Shown here: positions 33,564-42,756 of the stretch, piece by piece
Position numbering within the stretch: position 1 is the first letter of the stretch
Layout: each line of letters begins with the position of its first letter
From: Flavobacteriaceae bacterium S0862
GTDB taxonomy: Bacteria; Bacteroidota; Bacteroidia; Flavobacteriales; Flavobacteriaceae
Assembly: GCA_023015825.1 (NCBI GenBank)
Contig: JALKAW010000004.1
Location: 269,126 to 333,125, forward strand
DNA: 64,000 bases
Reading direction: 5' to 3'
The notes under the pieces: model-generated
What the model saw: the letters and a program-made list of their open reading frames with translations, nothing else
Told to the model about the DNA's origin: nothing
Database searches by the model: none
Program-made: the position numbers and the translations under genes

Positions 33564-35099
33564 CTAATCTAATACTTTCCTTGGCACCATCTCTTCATTT
33601 TCTGATAACTTATAAATCGTCCAAGCTAAAATAACGGCGTTCTTCATAATATCTTCTTCTGGCACATACTCTAACACATCTAATTGTGTATGGTGTGTCA
33701 CATTACCATAAGCGAGCTCATCTTGTATAAATTGAAACGCTGGAATATTATAATGGTCGAACGTTTCATGGTCAGTCGACAAAGTATTCTCAATAGTTAA
33801 TGCACCTTCACTTAAATTAGCGATTGCTTTAAAAACATCTTCAAACACAGGCCGTGCCAACTCATTATTTTGTAAATACAAACCTCTAATAGCTCCTGCA
33901 CCATTGTCTAAATTCAAATACGCTGAGATTTTCTTTGACGCATTATTAGGTTTTTCTAGCAAGCCTCCAAAATGTTGTCTTGCATAAGCCGCAGAACCCA
34001 AAAAGGCTTGCTCCTCGCCTCCCCAAAGCCCCATTCTAAGGGTACGTTTTGGTTTGTAACCAATGGCTTTTAAAATACGTAAGGCTTCAACTAGTACAAC
34101 ACTGTTTGCCCCATTATCTGTAGCTCCAGTGCCAGCATGCCAAGAATCGAAATGTGCACCAATTAATATAGTCTCAGATTTTAATTTAGAATCTGTTCCA
34201 GTTAACTCACCGATTATGTTCACATTATTACTTTGTTCATCATAAAATTCAGTTTCTAGATTTAACCTTATTTTTGGTGTAACACCAAGCTTAATCATTC
34301 TAGCTAATCTGCCAAAATGTTCAGGCATAATTGTAAAATAAGGCAAAGGCTTTAATACGCCGTTTTGATAATAATAAGTACCATCCGGATGAAGTATTCC
34401 AAGTAAAATTGAACGTGATTTCAGAACAGCTAGAGCACCTTCAGATTCAACAAATTCAAGAAATTCTTTATCATAGACGTCACTAGTTTTCCAGCCTTCA
34501 AATAAATCAGGTAACGGAGTTTGTTTGGTTTTAGGAACTAATTTGTCTTCCATTTTGTCCAATTCATCATCAGTATAGCGTTTTTGAACATCTCCAGTAA
34601 GCAATTTTTTAGCTGGTTCAGAACCTAACAAGATAACTTTTCCATTCAATTTACCAGAATACTCAGCTCTTAAAGCATCCATATTTCTAAAACTCTTAAT
34701 ATGAATCACTTCACCTTCTACTATCCCATTACTACTCTTAGCCATAGCTAAAGGATATGCATTTATATGCATGAAATTTGGTGCTATCATTTCTACGTTA
34801 AAGCTTTTCATGCTCCAACCTCGACAATTATCACAATAGTTCTCAAAACGAACATTTTGCAATCCAGATTCTTTCATCTTATTTGACATCCATTGTGCAG
34901 CAGCATAATACTCTCTAGAGCCTGTTAAACGTTGTCCATAAACATCACTAAGCTCTTCAAGCATATTCATTACTTGCGTGTTTAAGAAACCCTCCGTTCG
35001 TATTTGGGCTAATATTTTCTCGTCTTTAACAGTTTGAGAAAAACCATTAATAAATGTCGCAAAAAATGCTGCAATTAGAAGAGTGTTCTTTAATTTCAT
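33564..35099 (-). CDS. Secreted M28-family zinc aminopeptidase
   Basis: This 511-residue protein has a signal peptide ending near residue 21 (INGFSQ). Zinc-binding and catalytic segments of family M28 are present: GAHFDSWHAGTGATDNGA (His, Asp), GLWGGEEQAFLGS (paired Glu), YLNLDNGAG (Asp) and TDHETFDHYNIP (His). An inserted PA-like domain lies in the first half. It probably trims amino acids or dipeptides in the periplasm. ATG 35099 is preferred over an in-frame TTG six bases upstream. Confidence 0.9.
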   Translation of the reverse strand: MKLKNTLLIAAFFATFINGFSQTVKDEKILAQIRTEGFLNTQVMNMLEELSDVYGQRLTGSREYYAAAQWMSNKMKESGLQNVRFENYCDNCRGWSMKSFNVEMIAPNFMHINAYPLAMAKSSNGIVEGEVIHIKSFRNMDALRAEYSGKLNGKVILLGSEPAKKLLTGDVQKRYTDDELDKMEDKLVPKTKQTPLPDLFEGWKTSDVYDKEFLEFVESEGALAVLKSRSILLGILHPDGTYYYQNGVLKPLPYFTIMPEHFGRLARMIKLGVTPKIRLNLETEFYDEQSNNVNIIGELTGTDSKLKSETILIGAHFDSWHAGTGATDNGANSVVLVEALRILKAIGYKPKRTLRMGLWGGEEQAFLGSAAYARQHFGGLLEKPNNASKKISAYLNLDNGAGAIRGLYLQNNELARPVFEDVFKAIANLSEGALTIENTLSTDHETFDHYNIPAFQFIQDELAYGNVTHHTQLDVLEYVPEEDIMKNAVILAWTIYKLSENEEMVPRKVLD

Positions 35100-35195
35100 A
35101 ATCAATTTGATTTTTTAAAATTCTGAAATCGAATATAGGAAAATAAAAACATATTGAAGTATTGAAAGAATATATTCTCAGGCTCTTCATACGAG

Positions 35196-36167
35196 TTAAT
35201 CATTATTGCGTATTACCTTTAAAATTTTGGTTATACTCTCATCAAATTTACTGGTTCTAATATCTAGACAAAGACTATCTCTTAATCTTCCAATAATTCC
35301 ATCCAAGTTATTTCTAAGAGCCAATAATCTTGAATTCTGATTATTCAAATCTCTAGTATCTATCATTTTATCATGATATTGAGCTATTAATTCTTGGTTT
35401 TGTTTTATTTGATCATCAATATCGTTTATTGCATTTAATGTAAAATTTTTATTGAAAAAATCATCATCTAGAAAACACCCAATAAACTTTTTGTTTTTTG
35501 AAAATATTTTATGGTAAAATGAATTTACTGTTTCCATTGCCACCCAAGCAGATTTTAAGCTCCTATTGGAAATTATAGAAATTGTTATAGTTGAATTATT
35601 TATAGACTCATTAATAAAACTGCTAATATTTTCACCAGCTAGCATATCCTCTTGATCAATTATAACATCAATCCCTTCGGCTTCAATAGAATCACGAATA
35701 TTCAAAGCAATCTCACTATCGTTATGGTTATATGAAATAAAAACAATAGGGTCTAACGACTCCTCATTTTCATTTTTATAAGTCTTAATCATTCTTTTCC
35801 ATATTGAAAAAATAATAATTAATTCAAGTGGTATTAAAAAGGCGAATGATCTTAATAAAATTTTAGACGGAGCAATAATATCAGAAAGCAAAGGCTGTAT
35901 CAAAAGAACTATTAAGCCTGAAACATTAAAAAGTATTATAAATAAAAACACATAGAGTCCATCAACTTTAGAATTAATATTTTTGACTTTTAATAAAACA
36001 AATAATAAGGGAAAATAAACAAATACTAACCATACCCAAGGTGCGTATGCCAAATCTTGATATATCTGACCTACAATTGATTGTAATAACAAAATTAAAA
36101 ACACTAAAACAAAAGCTATTAATGTAACTCTTAACAATCTTTTTTTTTGTTGACCAATTGTTCTCAT
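35196..36167 (-). CDS. Membrane-anchored TIR-domain protein
   Basis: The product is 323 residues. Four hydrophobic segments (about 13-32, 41-62, 70-92, 105-124) precede a cytosolic TIR domain from residue 140: IVFISYNHND, then ALNIRDSIEAEGIDVIIDQED. The segment SAWVAMETVNSF (Trp208, Glu212) matches the W-V-x-x-E-x-V helix that carries the catalytic glutamate in NAD-cleaving TIR domains such as SARM1. After it the domain has an unusually long charged helical insertion (about 235-295). NADase or cyclic-ADP-ribose production is therefore plausible but unproven. Its start abuts the stop of the upstream secreted-protein gene, so the two form an operon. Confidence 0.85.
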   Translation of the reverse strand: MRTIGQQKKRLLRVTLIAFVLVFLILLLQSIVGQIYQDLAYAPWVWLVFVYFPLLFVLLKVKNINSKVDGLYVFLFIILFNVSGLIVLLIQPLLSDIIAPSKILLRSFAFLIPLELIIIFSIWKRMIKTYKNENEESLDPIVFISYNHNDSEIALNIRDSIEAEGIDVIIDQEDMLAGENISSFINESINNSTITISIISNRSLKSAWVAMETVNSFYHKIFSKNKKFIGCFLDDDFFNKNFTLNAINDIDDQIKQNQELIAQYHDKMIDTRDLNNQNSRLLALRNNLDGIIGRLRDSLCLDIRTSKFDESITKILKVIRNND

Positions 36168-37187
36168 TTAGTTCTTATTGAGTGTCCCTAATATTTTTGA
36201 TTTTTCCAAGTGCTTTTTTCCCGATAATTCACTCGGCATCGATAGTAAAGCAGCTTCTTTATTTTTATTCAAACGATATTCATAAATTAATGAAATAACT
36301 TCATGGTTTTCTGTAAACTTAGAGTTAGCTAATTCAGGTTCTAAAAAAGGTGAGCCTCTTATCAACCATTCCAAAGCATCTTCTCTACTTGCTTTTTGAA
36401 TGGAGTTAAATTGTTCATCTACAACCACAAATACAATTACTCTAAAATAACCAGGTCTCGTAAAAAAAAGCGCTTGAATATAATCACTTATAGAAGAAAT
36501 ATCATTTGAAACTTTTGCACTCCATCTATGCTTTTCTCTTTTTGATGATCCATTTTTATTTATTTGTTCCATCTTGGTAACTGTTGCAAATCCATTTAAT
36601 TTTCTTGGATTTGACAAATCCTCTAGCATTCCCATATATACTATTTCTTCATATCCATTCTCTTCCAGAGCATTTTTAAGTTTAAATTGAACATCACTAA
36701 ATGTATTACATCCTTTGAATAATTCTCTAGACAAAGAAATTTTAGCCGAGGCAATAGGTGGAGGCCAAGGAAAAAAATAATCCATAACCTCAGGCGGCAT
36801 ATAAGAAGCCACTAGCACAAGCTCTAAGTATAAATCAACTTTTTGCTCTTGATTACTTACATTAGTGGTAACAAAACTTTCTATATCTTCTCTGTAACTT
36901 TCTTTTCTACCTAATAAGGAGTAATTTTTATTACATTCCAGTACAAAACTAAAATCCCCAGATTGATTCGTAATATAATAACCAATAATTTTTCCTGATT
37001 CGTCAATTAATGAAACTGCAGCGCCAGTAATTGGCTCCATTGTTACTTTATTAAACACATGGCCATTCAATATTTGCTTACAGCCCTCAATAATACCACT
37101 CTGCGAATAAACAAACTGGTTCAAAATAAGAAGAGTGCATAATACCAGTTTATAAAATCGATTGTTACAAAATAAAATTTTACTCAT
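36168..37187 (-). CDS. Secreted regulatory-like protein, partner of the TIR protein
   Basis: The product is 339 residues with a signal peptide ending near residue 28 (FVYSQ). A carboxypeptidase-regulatory-like beta-sandwich follows (about 38-118, LNGHVFNKVTMEPITGAAVSL). Then comes a domain of about 200 residues not recognised by family. Its features are FPWPPP, a helical DVQFKLKNALEENGYEEI, HRWSAKVSNDISSISDYIQAL and a hydrophobic strand YFRVIVFVVV. With the TIR gene immediately downstream it could be the periplasmic or lipid-side sensor of a signalling pair; this is inference from gene order only. Confidence 0.72.
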   Translation of the reverse strand: MSKILFCNNRFYKLVLCTLLILNQFVYSQSGIIEGCKQILNGHVFNKVTMEPITGAAVSLIDESGKIIGYYITNQSGDFSFVLECNKNYSLLGRKESYREDIESFVTTNVSNQEQKVDLYLELVLVASYMPPEVMDYFFPWPPPIASAKISLSRELFKGCNTFSDVQFKLKNALEENGYEEIVYMGMLEDLSNPRKLNGFATVTKMEQINKNGSSKREKHRWSAKVSNDISSISDYIQALFFTRPGYFRVIVFVVVDEQFNSIQKASREDALEWLIRGSPFLEPELANSKFTENHEVISLIYEYRLNKNKEAALLSMPSELSGKKHLEKSKILGTLNKN

Positions 37188-37362
37188 GCCATTTTTAGAA
37201 TTTATAATTACTTCAGAGATTGCAACTTAATAAATAATTAATTATTAGTCTTAGTTCACTAATTTACTAATTAAAAAATATTTACAAATATATCCACGAT
37301 TTATGGTGAATAAATTATTAAGATTAAGTACTAGTTTAGGTGTTAAAAATATTTAAAAACGT

Positions 37363-37370
37363 TAATTTTG
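37363..37370 (+). promoter_or_regulatory. -7 promoter element deciding the fumC start
   Basis: TAATTTTG lies 23 bp before ATG 37394. The open frame runs back to 37340, but that start precedes the promoter. Confidence 0.6.
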
Positions 37371-37393
37371 CAGTAATAAATTTAAGAGTAGTG

Positions 37394-38791
37394 ATGAGTT
37401 ATAGAATAGAAAAAGATACCATGGGCGACGTTAAAGTTCCTGCCGAAAAATTATGGGGAGCACAAACTGAACGCTCTAGAAACAACTTTAAAATTGGAGC
37501 ACCAGCATCAATGCCTTTAGAAATAGTTTATGGGTTTGCATATTTAAAAAAAGCAGCAGCTTATACAAACTGTGAGCTTGGTGTATTACCTAATGATAAA
37601 CGTGATTTAATTGCTCAAGTTTGTGATGAAATATTAAGCGGAAAGCATGATGCACAGTTTCCATTGGTAATTTGGCAAACTGGTTCTGGAACACAAAGTA
37701 ACATGAATGTAAACGAGGTCATTGCCAATAGAGCGCACCAAATTGCTGGAAAAGTAATTGGAGAGGGCGATAAAACCATTCTGCCTAATGATGATGTCAA
37801 TAAATCGCAATCATCAAACGATACCTTCCCTACAGGAATGCATATTGCAACTTATAAAAAGATTGTAGAAAACACTATTCCTGGAGTAAAGCAATTACGA
37901 TACACACTCCATAAAAAAGCTAGTGATTTTAAGAGCGTTGTAAAAATTGGTAGAACGCATTTAATGGATGCCACACCTTTAACACTTGGTCAAGAATTTT
38001 CTGGTTATGTGTCTCAATTAGACCACGGATTAAAAGCACTAGAAAACACCTTACCACATTTAGCTGAATTAGCTTTAGGTGGAACAGCTGTTGGAACTGG
38101 CTTAAACACGCCAAAAGGCTATGATGTCTTAGTCGCCAAATATATTGCTGAATTCACTGGATTACCATTTATAACTGCCAAAAATAAATTTGAAGCCTTG
38201 GCAGCTCATGACGCCATTGTAGAGTCGCATGGTGCTTTAAAACAACTAGCTGTATCACTTAATAAAATAGCCAACGATATTCGTATGATGGCTTCTGGGC
38301 CACGCTCGGGAATTGGAGAAATTATTATTCCAGCCAACGAACCAGGAAGCTCAATTATGCCTGGAAAAGTAAATCCTACTCAATGTGAGGCATTAACTAT
38401 GGTATGTGCTCAAGTTATGGGGAACGACGTAGCTGTAACTGTAGGGGGCACACAAGGGCATTATGAACTAAATGTCTTTAAACCAATGATGGCTGCCAAC
38501 TTATTGCAATCGGCTCAATTATTAGGAGATGCTTGTGTAAGCTTTGATGTGAACTGTGCAATAGGTATAGAGCCTAATCATGCTGTAATTAAAGAGTTAT
38601 TAAACAATTCTTTAATGCTGGTAACTGCTTTAAATACTAAAATAGGGTATTATAAAGCAGCAGAAATTGCCAATACCGCTCATAAAAATGGAACAACTTT
38701 AAAAGAAGAAGCAATAAATTTAGGCTATGTAACTGCTGATGATTATGACGAATGGGTAAAACCTGAAGATATGGTTGGAAATTTGAAATAG
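37394..38791 (+). CDS. fumC: Class II fumarate hydratase
   Basis: This 465-residue iron-independent fumarase converts fumarate and malate in the TCA cycle. The superfamily signature [16 protein letters not shown] is complete. [18 protein letters not shown] and the segment [16 protein letters not shown] are the substrate-binding regions. Length and motifs are typical. The start [11 protein letters not shown] matches the family N-terminus. It is monocistronic and is followed by a decayed gene. Confidence 0.97.
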   Translation: MSYRIEKDTMGDVKVPAEKLWGAQTERSRNNFKIGAPASMPLEIVYGFAYLKKAAAYTNCELGVLPNDKRDLIAQVCDEILSGKHDAQFPLVIWQTGSGTQSNMNVNEVIANRAHQIAGKVIGEGDKTILPNDDVNKSQSSNDTFPTGMHIATYKKIVENTIPGVKQLRYTLHKKASDFKSVVKIGRTHLMDATPLTLGQEFSGYVSQLDHGLKALENTLPHLAELALGGTAVGTGLNTPKGYDVLVAKYIAEFTGLPFITAKNKFEALAAHDAIVESHGALKQLAVSLNKIANDIRMMASGPRSGIGEIIIPANEPGSSIMPGKVNPTQCEALTMVCAQVMGNDVAVTVGGTQGHYELNVFKPMMAANLLQSAQLLGDACVSFDVNCAIGIEPNHAVIKELLNNSLMLVTALNTKIGYYKAAEIANTAHKNGTTLKEEAINLGYVTADDYDEWVKPEDMVGNLK

Positions 38792-38840
38792 AAATGCTCA
38801 AAACAATTAAATAAAAAATATTAATCTTAATAGCGCTATT

Positions 38841-39922
38841 ATGAAAAACAAATTACATTTTTTTTATTATCCTTTTTTGTGTATCTATTGTTGCAAATGC
38901 ACAAACAACCTTTAGCTCATAAAATATAATTGCCCTTACTGGAGACCAACCTTACAGAATGGTTTCTGGAGGTTTTAATAACGACTGTAATATAGATTTA
39001 ATTGTTTCGACCTTTGGAGATAATACCATCGAGTTGTATAGCAATGATGGTAGTGGTAACTTTTCATTATTCTCTTTATTACCAAACACGTTAGGTGGAA
39101 TCACAGGAATTAAATTTATTGATTTAAATGGTGATACTTTTGAAGACATTGTGGTTTGTTCTTATAACAATGATAAAGTGGTTTGGTTTGCCAACGATTG
39201 TGGTGGTGGAAATTTTAGTATTGCTGGTGAAAAGTAATATCGATTGTTGTAGATGGCGCAAGTGGCTTGGCAGCAGGTACAATTGATGCTGGCCCTACAA
39301 ATGACATAGTTGTTTCGGCTTTAAATGATACCGATATTCTAAGGTTTAGTAACAATAGCTCTGGGACATTTACTGGTCATAATACTAAATCCAGTCAATC
39401 CACTTACGAGTCCAGACACCATTACTTTAGAGGATTTAGATGGAGATAACGATTTGGATGCCTTAGTGGTTATTGGTCAATACAACTCTATGAATGCTGT
39501 GGAGATATTTAGAAATAACGGTACTGGAAGTTTTGGACCTGAACAAGTAAAAGACAATATACAAAATCAAGCATATGTGTTTGAAGTTGCAGATTTTGAT
39601 AATGATACCTATTCCGATATTGCAAGTTCTGCTTATAATGATGACCATTTAAATTGGTTTGAAAATCAATATTACATTTTAGGATTGGATGATAACGACA
39701 AAGATTCGTTTGGTATTTATCCTAACCCAACATTAGATAGATTGAATTTTAGGAGTGCTGATTCTGAGGATTTTAATATCTCTGTTTATGATTTGCTAGG
39801 CAAAAAGTCATAGAAACCATTAAAATGTTAATTCACCTTTAGATGTTTCTACTTTAGAATCTGGAATCTATATATTAAAACTTTACGATTTTAGCAAAGC
39901 CTATAAGTTTATAAAACAATAG
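38841..39922 (+). pseudogene. Broken FG-GAP/VCBS-repeat protein with type IX sorting domain
   Basis: Reading across frames restores one protein: a signal peptide (MKNKLHFF..., ending in VANAQ), FG-GAP/VCBS-like repeats (FNNDCNIDLIVSTFGDN, DLNGDTFEDIVVCSYNND, DLDGDNDLDALVVIGQYN, DNDTYSDIASSAYNDD), and a T9SS sorting domain (IYPNPTLDRLNF ... SGIYILKLYD ... AYKFIKQ). It is interrupted by a frameshift at an eight-T run (38858-38865), an in-frame TAA at 38920, and further shifts near 39235, between 39361 and 39390, and near 39805-39830. A functional copy would be a surface-exposed beta-propeller. Several independent lesions make sequencing error alone unlikely. Confidence 0.85.
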
Positions 39923-39943
39923 ATACAAATACATAATTAATGC

Positions 39944-39979
39944 AAAAAGCAGGTAAACATCAAGTTTCCTGCTTTTTTC
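39944..39979. terminator. Terminator
   Basis: AAAAAGCAGG pairs with CCTGCTTTTT around a 14-base loop, downstream of the pseudogene. It may still end antisense transcripts from the Crp-like gene. Confidence 0.75.
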
Positions 39980-40052
39980 AATTGGTTAGTTAGCTATTAA
40001 TCTTCTCTTAGGATAATTATGTAATATGAAGTGTAAAAATATTATTCTCAAA

Positions 40053-40649
40053 CTAATTCTTCATTAACATATGTTTATAGTTTAGTTTTTTTCTAACTCT
40101 ACTCAATTGTACAGGAGTGATGTTTAAAAAAGAAGCAATTTGAAATTGCGGAATAAGCTCATCTATATTAGGAATTCGTTTTCTTAACTTCTTATATCTT
40201 TCTGTCGCATCCATTGACATGAGTTCTATATTCCTCCTTTCGTATTCAATAAAAACATTTTCAAGAATTTTATTATATAAGTTCGAAATTCGAATATCTG
40301 ACTTACATAATTCTAAGAAAGCTGAAAAATCTATTTCTACAGCCTCACACCTAGTTAAAGTTTCATAGGTCAGTTTCGATGGTTTTTTTGTTATATTAGC
40401 TGTTAAAGATCCAACAAAAGATTTAGGAGAAAATATTTTTTTATTATGCTGCTTTCCAGATTCAGAGTTAATATAAGCTCTCATAATCCCAGACACTAAC
40501 ATAAATACCTTATAAGATGGAATGTCACCTTCTTTAGCCAATACAGTATTTTTATTTAATACTCGAAACTTAGATATTTTAGAAAGTTTGTTAAAGGATT
40601 CTTCATCAATGTTAGCAAATGAGTTTAAAAAAGCGAAATTAGCATTCAT
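40053..40649 (-). CDS. Crp/Fnr-family transcription regulator
   Basis: This 198-residue protein has an N-terminal cyclic-nucleotide-binding-like barrel (about 15-115, VLAKEGDIPSYKVFMLVSGIMRAY) and a C-terminal helix-turn-helix (FQIASFLNITPVQLSRVRKKL). It lacks the four cysteines of FNR, and the barrel lacks a clear cAMP arginine motif, as in many flavobacterial paralogues, so the effector is unknown. It starts two bases after the racemase gene and probably forms an operon with it. Confidence 0.87.
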   Translation of the reverse strand: MNANFAFLNSFANIDEESFNKLSKISKFRVLNKNTVLAKEGDIPSYKVFMLVSGIMRAYINSESGKQHNKKIFSPKSFVGSLTANITKKPSKLTYETLTRCEAVEIDFSAFLELCKSDIRISNLYNKILENVFIEYERRNIELMSMDATERYKKLRKRIPNIDELIPQFQIASFLNITPVQLSRVRKKLNYKHMLMKN

Positions 40650-40651
40650 AA

Positions 40652-41344
40652 TTACTTGTCTAAAGCGCTATTAAATGCTGCATTTGCATGTATGGTTGTA
40701 GTATCAAATACAGGAACCAAGACATCTTCTTGTTTAATTAGCAAGGGAATTTCGGTACAACCTAAAATTACACCTTTTGCGCCATTGCCAATTAATTTAT
40801 CTATTATTTGCAAATAAATTTGTTTAGATGCATTATTTATGATGCCTTTTGATAATTCTGTGTAAATAACATCATGTATTTTTTCTCTCAGTTCAAAATC
40901 TGGAATAATCACTTTAATCTCATTAGACAGTAAAATATCTTTAAAAAATTCCTTCTCCATAGTATATTTTGTTCCTAATAGAGCTACTTCATTAATTTGC
41001 CGTTCTTTTATTTTATATGCTGTTGCTTCGGCTATATGTATTATTGGTATTGAAACCACTCCCCTTACAGCATCAATGGACAAATGCATAGTGTTTGCAC
41101 AAATAATAATAAGGTCTGCTCCTGCTTTTTCCAGACTTTTTCCAGCACCCTTCATTATTTCATTCAATGTATCCCAATCATCTTGTGATTGAAGTCTTGA
41201 AATGTCTCCAAAATCTAAACTATGGATTATTGTTTTACAAGAATGATTTCCTCCAAACTCCTTATTGGCTAAGTCGTTTAAGATTTGATAATACAAAATG
41301 GTAGATTGTGGTGTAATGCCTCCAATAAGTCCAATAGTTTTCAT
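40652..41344 (-). CDS. Aspartate/glutamate-racemase-family protein
   Basis: This 230-residue cofactor-independent racemase has the two catalytic cysteines Cys82 (IICANTMH) and Cys196 (LGCTEIPLL), each in its usual context, and the N-terminal IGLIGGITPQST. It interconverts L and D forms of aspartate, glutamate or related amino acids; the substrate cannot be read from sequence. It is not in a peptidoglycan cluster. The regulator gene follows on the same transcript. Confidence 0.88.
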   Translation of the reverse strand: MKTIGLIGGITPQSTILYYQILNDLANKEFGGNHSCKTIIHSLDFGDISRLQSQDDWDTLNEIMKGAGKSLEKAGADLIIICANTMHLSIDAVRGVVSIPIIHIAEATAYKIKERQINEVALLGTKYTMEKEFFKDILLSNEIKVIIPDFELREKIHDVIYTELSKGIINNASKQIYLQIIDKLIGNGAKGVILGCTEIPLLIKQEDVLVPVFDTTTIHANAAFNSALDK

Positions 41345-41461
41345 AAAATCATATTTGTTAGTAGAATCTCTGCAAATAACAAAATTAATTTAAGCTATAA
41401 TTTATTAAGCATCATATTTATTCTAAATTTATAGCTCGAAACAGAATTATTCAAAATTTAA

Positions 41462-42700
41462 ATGACCACACTCATAATTAATATTAAAGAATTACTTCAA
41501 ATACGTGATATAGGTATCGACAAAGTTTCAGGAAATGATATGAAGCATTTACCAACCATTAAAAATGCCTTTGTTTTAATTGAAGATGATGTTATTATAG
41601 ATTTTGGAGAAATGCAAGATTTACCAAAAGCACAAACAGATAAGCTAATTAATGCTAAGGATAAAATAGTATTACCAAGCTGGTGCGATTCGCACACACA
41701 CATTGTTTATGCTGGAAATAGAGAGCAAGAGTTTGTTGATAGAATTAATGGTTTGAGTTACGAGGAAATCGCCAATCGTGGTGGAGGTATCTTAAATTCT
41801 GCAAAAACACTTCAAGAAACGTCTGAAAATGATTTATATAACCAATCTATTCCTCGTGTTAAAGAGGTCATGAAACTTGGTACAGGCGCCATTGAAATTA
41901 AATCTGGTTATGGCTTAACAACCGAAGCTGAAATTAAAATGTTGCGTGTTGCCAAAAGAATTAAAAAGGAGTTTCCTATATTAGTTAAAACCACTTTTTT
42001 AGGTGCTCACGCACTTCCCTTAGAATATAAAAACCAAAAAGATAAATATATCGATTTGATAATTAACGATATGTTGCCAAAAGTTGCCCAAGAACAATTG
42101 GCAGACTACATTGATGTATTTTGTGAAAAGGGCTATTTCTCATTAGAAGATACCGAACGCATTTTAGAAGCTGGAAAAACGTATAATCTAATTCCTAAAA
42201 TTCATGTTAATCAATTTAATGCATTTGGAGGCGTTGCACTTGGTGTAAAACATAATGCTTTATCTGTAGACCATTTGGAAGAATTGAATCAAGAAGACAT
42301 TACTGCCTTACAAGACAGCAACACCGTTCCTGTGGCTTTACCTTCTTGCTCCTATTTTTTGAGTATTCCTTATACTCCAGCTAGACAACTTATTGATGCA
42401 GGTTTACCATTAGCTTTAGCAACCGATTATAATCCAGGTTCTACACCAAGTGGCAACATGAATTTTGTAGTGAGTACAGCTTGTATAAAAATGAAAATGA
42501 CTCCTGAGGAAGCCATTAATGCTGCAACCATAAATGGTGCTTATGCTATGGGGCTATCTAACAAATGTGGCAGTATTACTAAAGGTAAAAAAGCTAACCT
42601 CATAATTACGAAAGAGATTCCAAGTTATGGTTTTTTGCCTTATGCCTTTGGAAATAACCATATTGACTCTATTATTCTTTCTGGAAAAGTATTGACATAA
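41462..42700 (+). CDS. hutI: Imidazolonepropionase
   Basis: This 412-residue amidohydrolase-fold enzyme of histidine degradation hydrolyses imidazolone propionate to formiminoglutamate. Metal ligands are in DSHTHIVYAG. NREQEFVDRINGLSYEEIA, HVNQFNAFGG, DHLEELN and ATDYNPGS are family segments. Other hut genes (hutH, hutU, hutG) are absent on both sides, so the pathway must be completed elsewhere in the genome. Confidence 0.93.
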   Translation: MTTLIINIKELLQIRDIGIDKVSGNDMKHLPTIKNAFVLIEDDVIIDFGEMQDLPKAQTDKLINAKDKIVLPSWCDSHTHIVYAGNREQEFVDRINGLSYEEIANRGGGILNSAKTLQETSENDLYNQSIPRVKEVMKLGTGAIEIKSGYGLTTEAEIKMLRVAKRIKKEFPILVKTTFLGAHALPLEYKNQKDKYIDLIINDMLPKVAQEQLADYIDVFCEKGYFSLEDTERILEAGKTYNLIPKIHVNQFNAFGGVALGVKHNALSVDHLEELNQEDITALQDSNTVPVALPSCSYFLSIPYTPARQLIDAGLPLALATDYNPGSTPSGNMNFVVSTACIKMKMTPEEAINAATINGAYAMGLSNKCGSITKGKKANLIITKEIPSYGFLPYAFGNNHIDSIILSGKVLT

Positions 42701-42737
42701 AAAAAGCCTTAGCAATAATGCCAAGGCTTCTTTTTTA
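42699..42737. terminator. Bidirectional terminator
   Basis: GCCTTAGCA and TGCCAAGGC pair with one mismatch around ATAA, flanked by A and T runs, between converging genes. Confidence 0.8.
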
Positions 42738-42756
42738 TCTAAACCTAATTAAAGGA

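Noticed and set aside
33581-33590. TTGGCACC resembling a sigma-54 -24 element
   Set aside because: It lies in the M28 peptidase coding sequence and lacks a -12 element. TTGGCAC also occurs at 11631 and 48070 inside genes.
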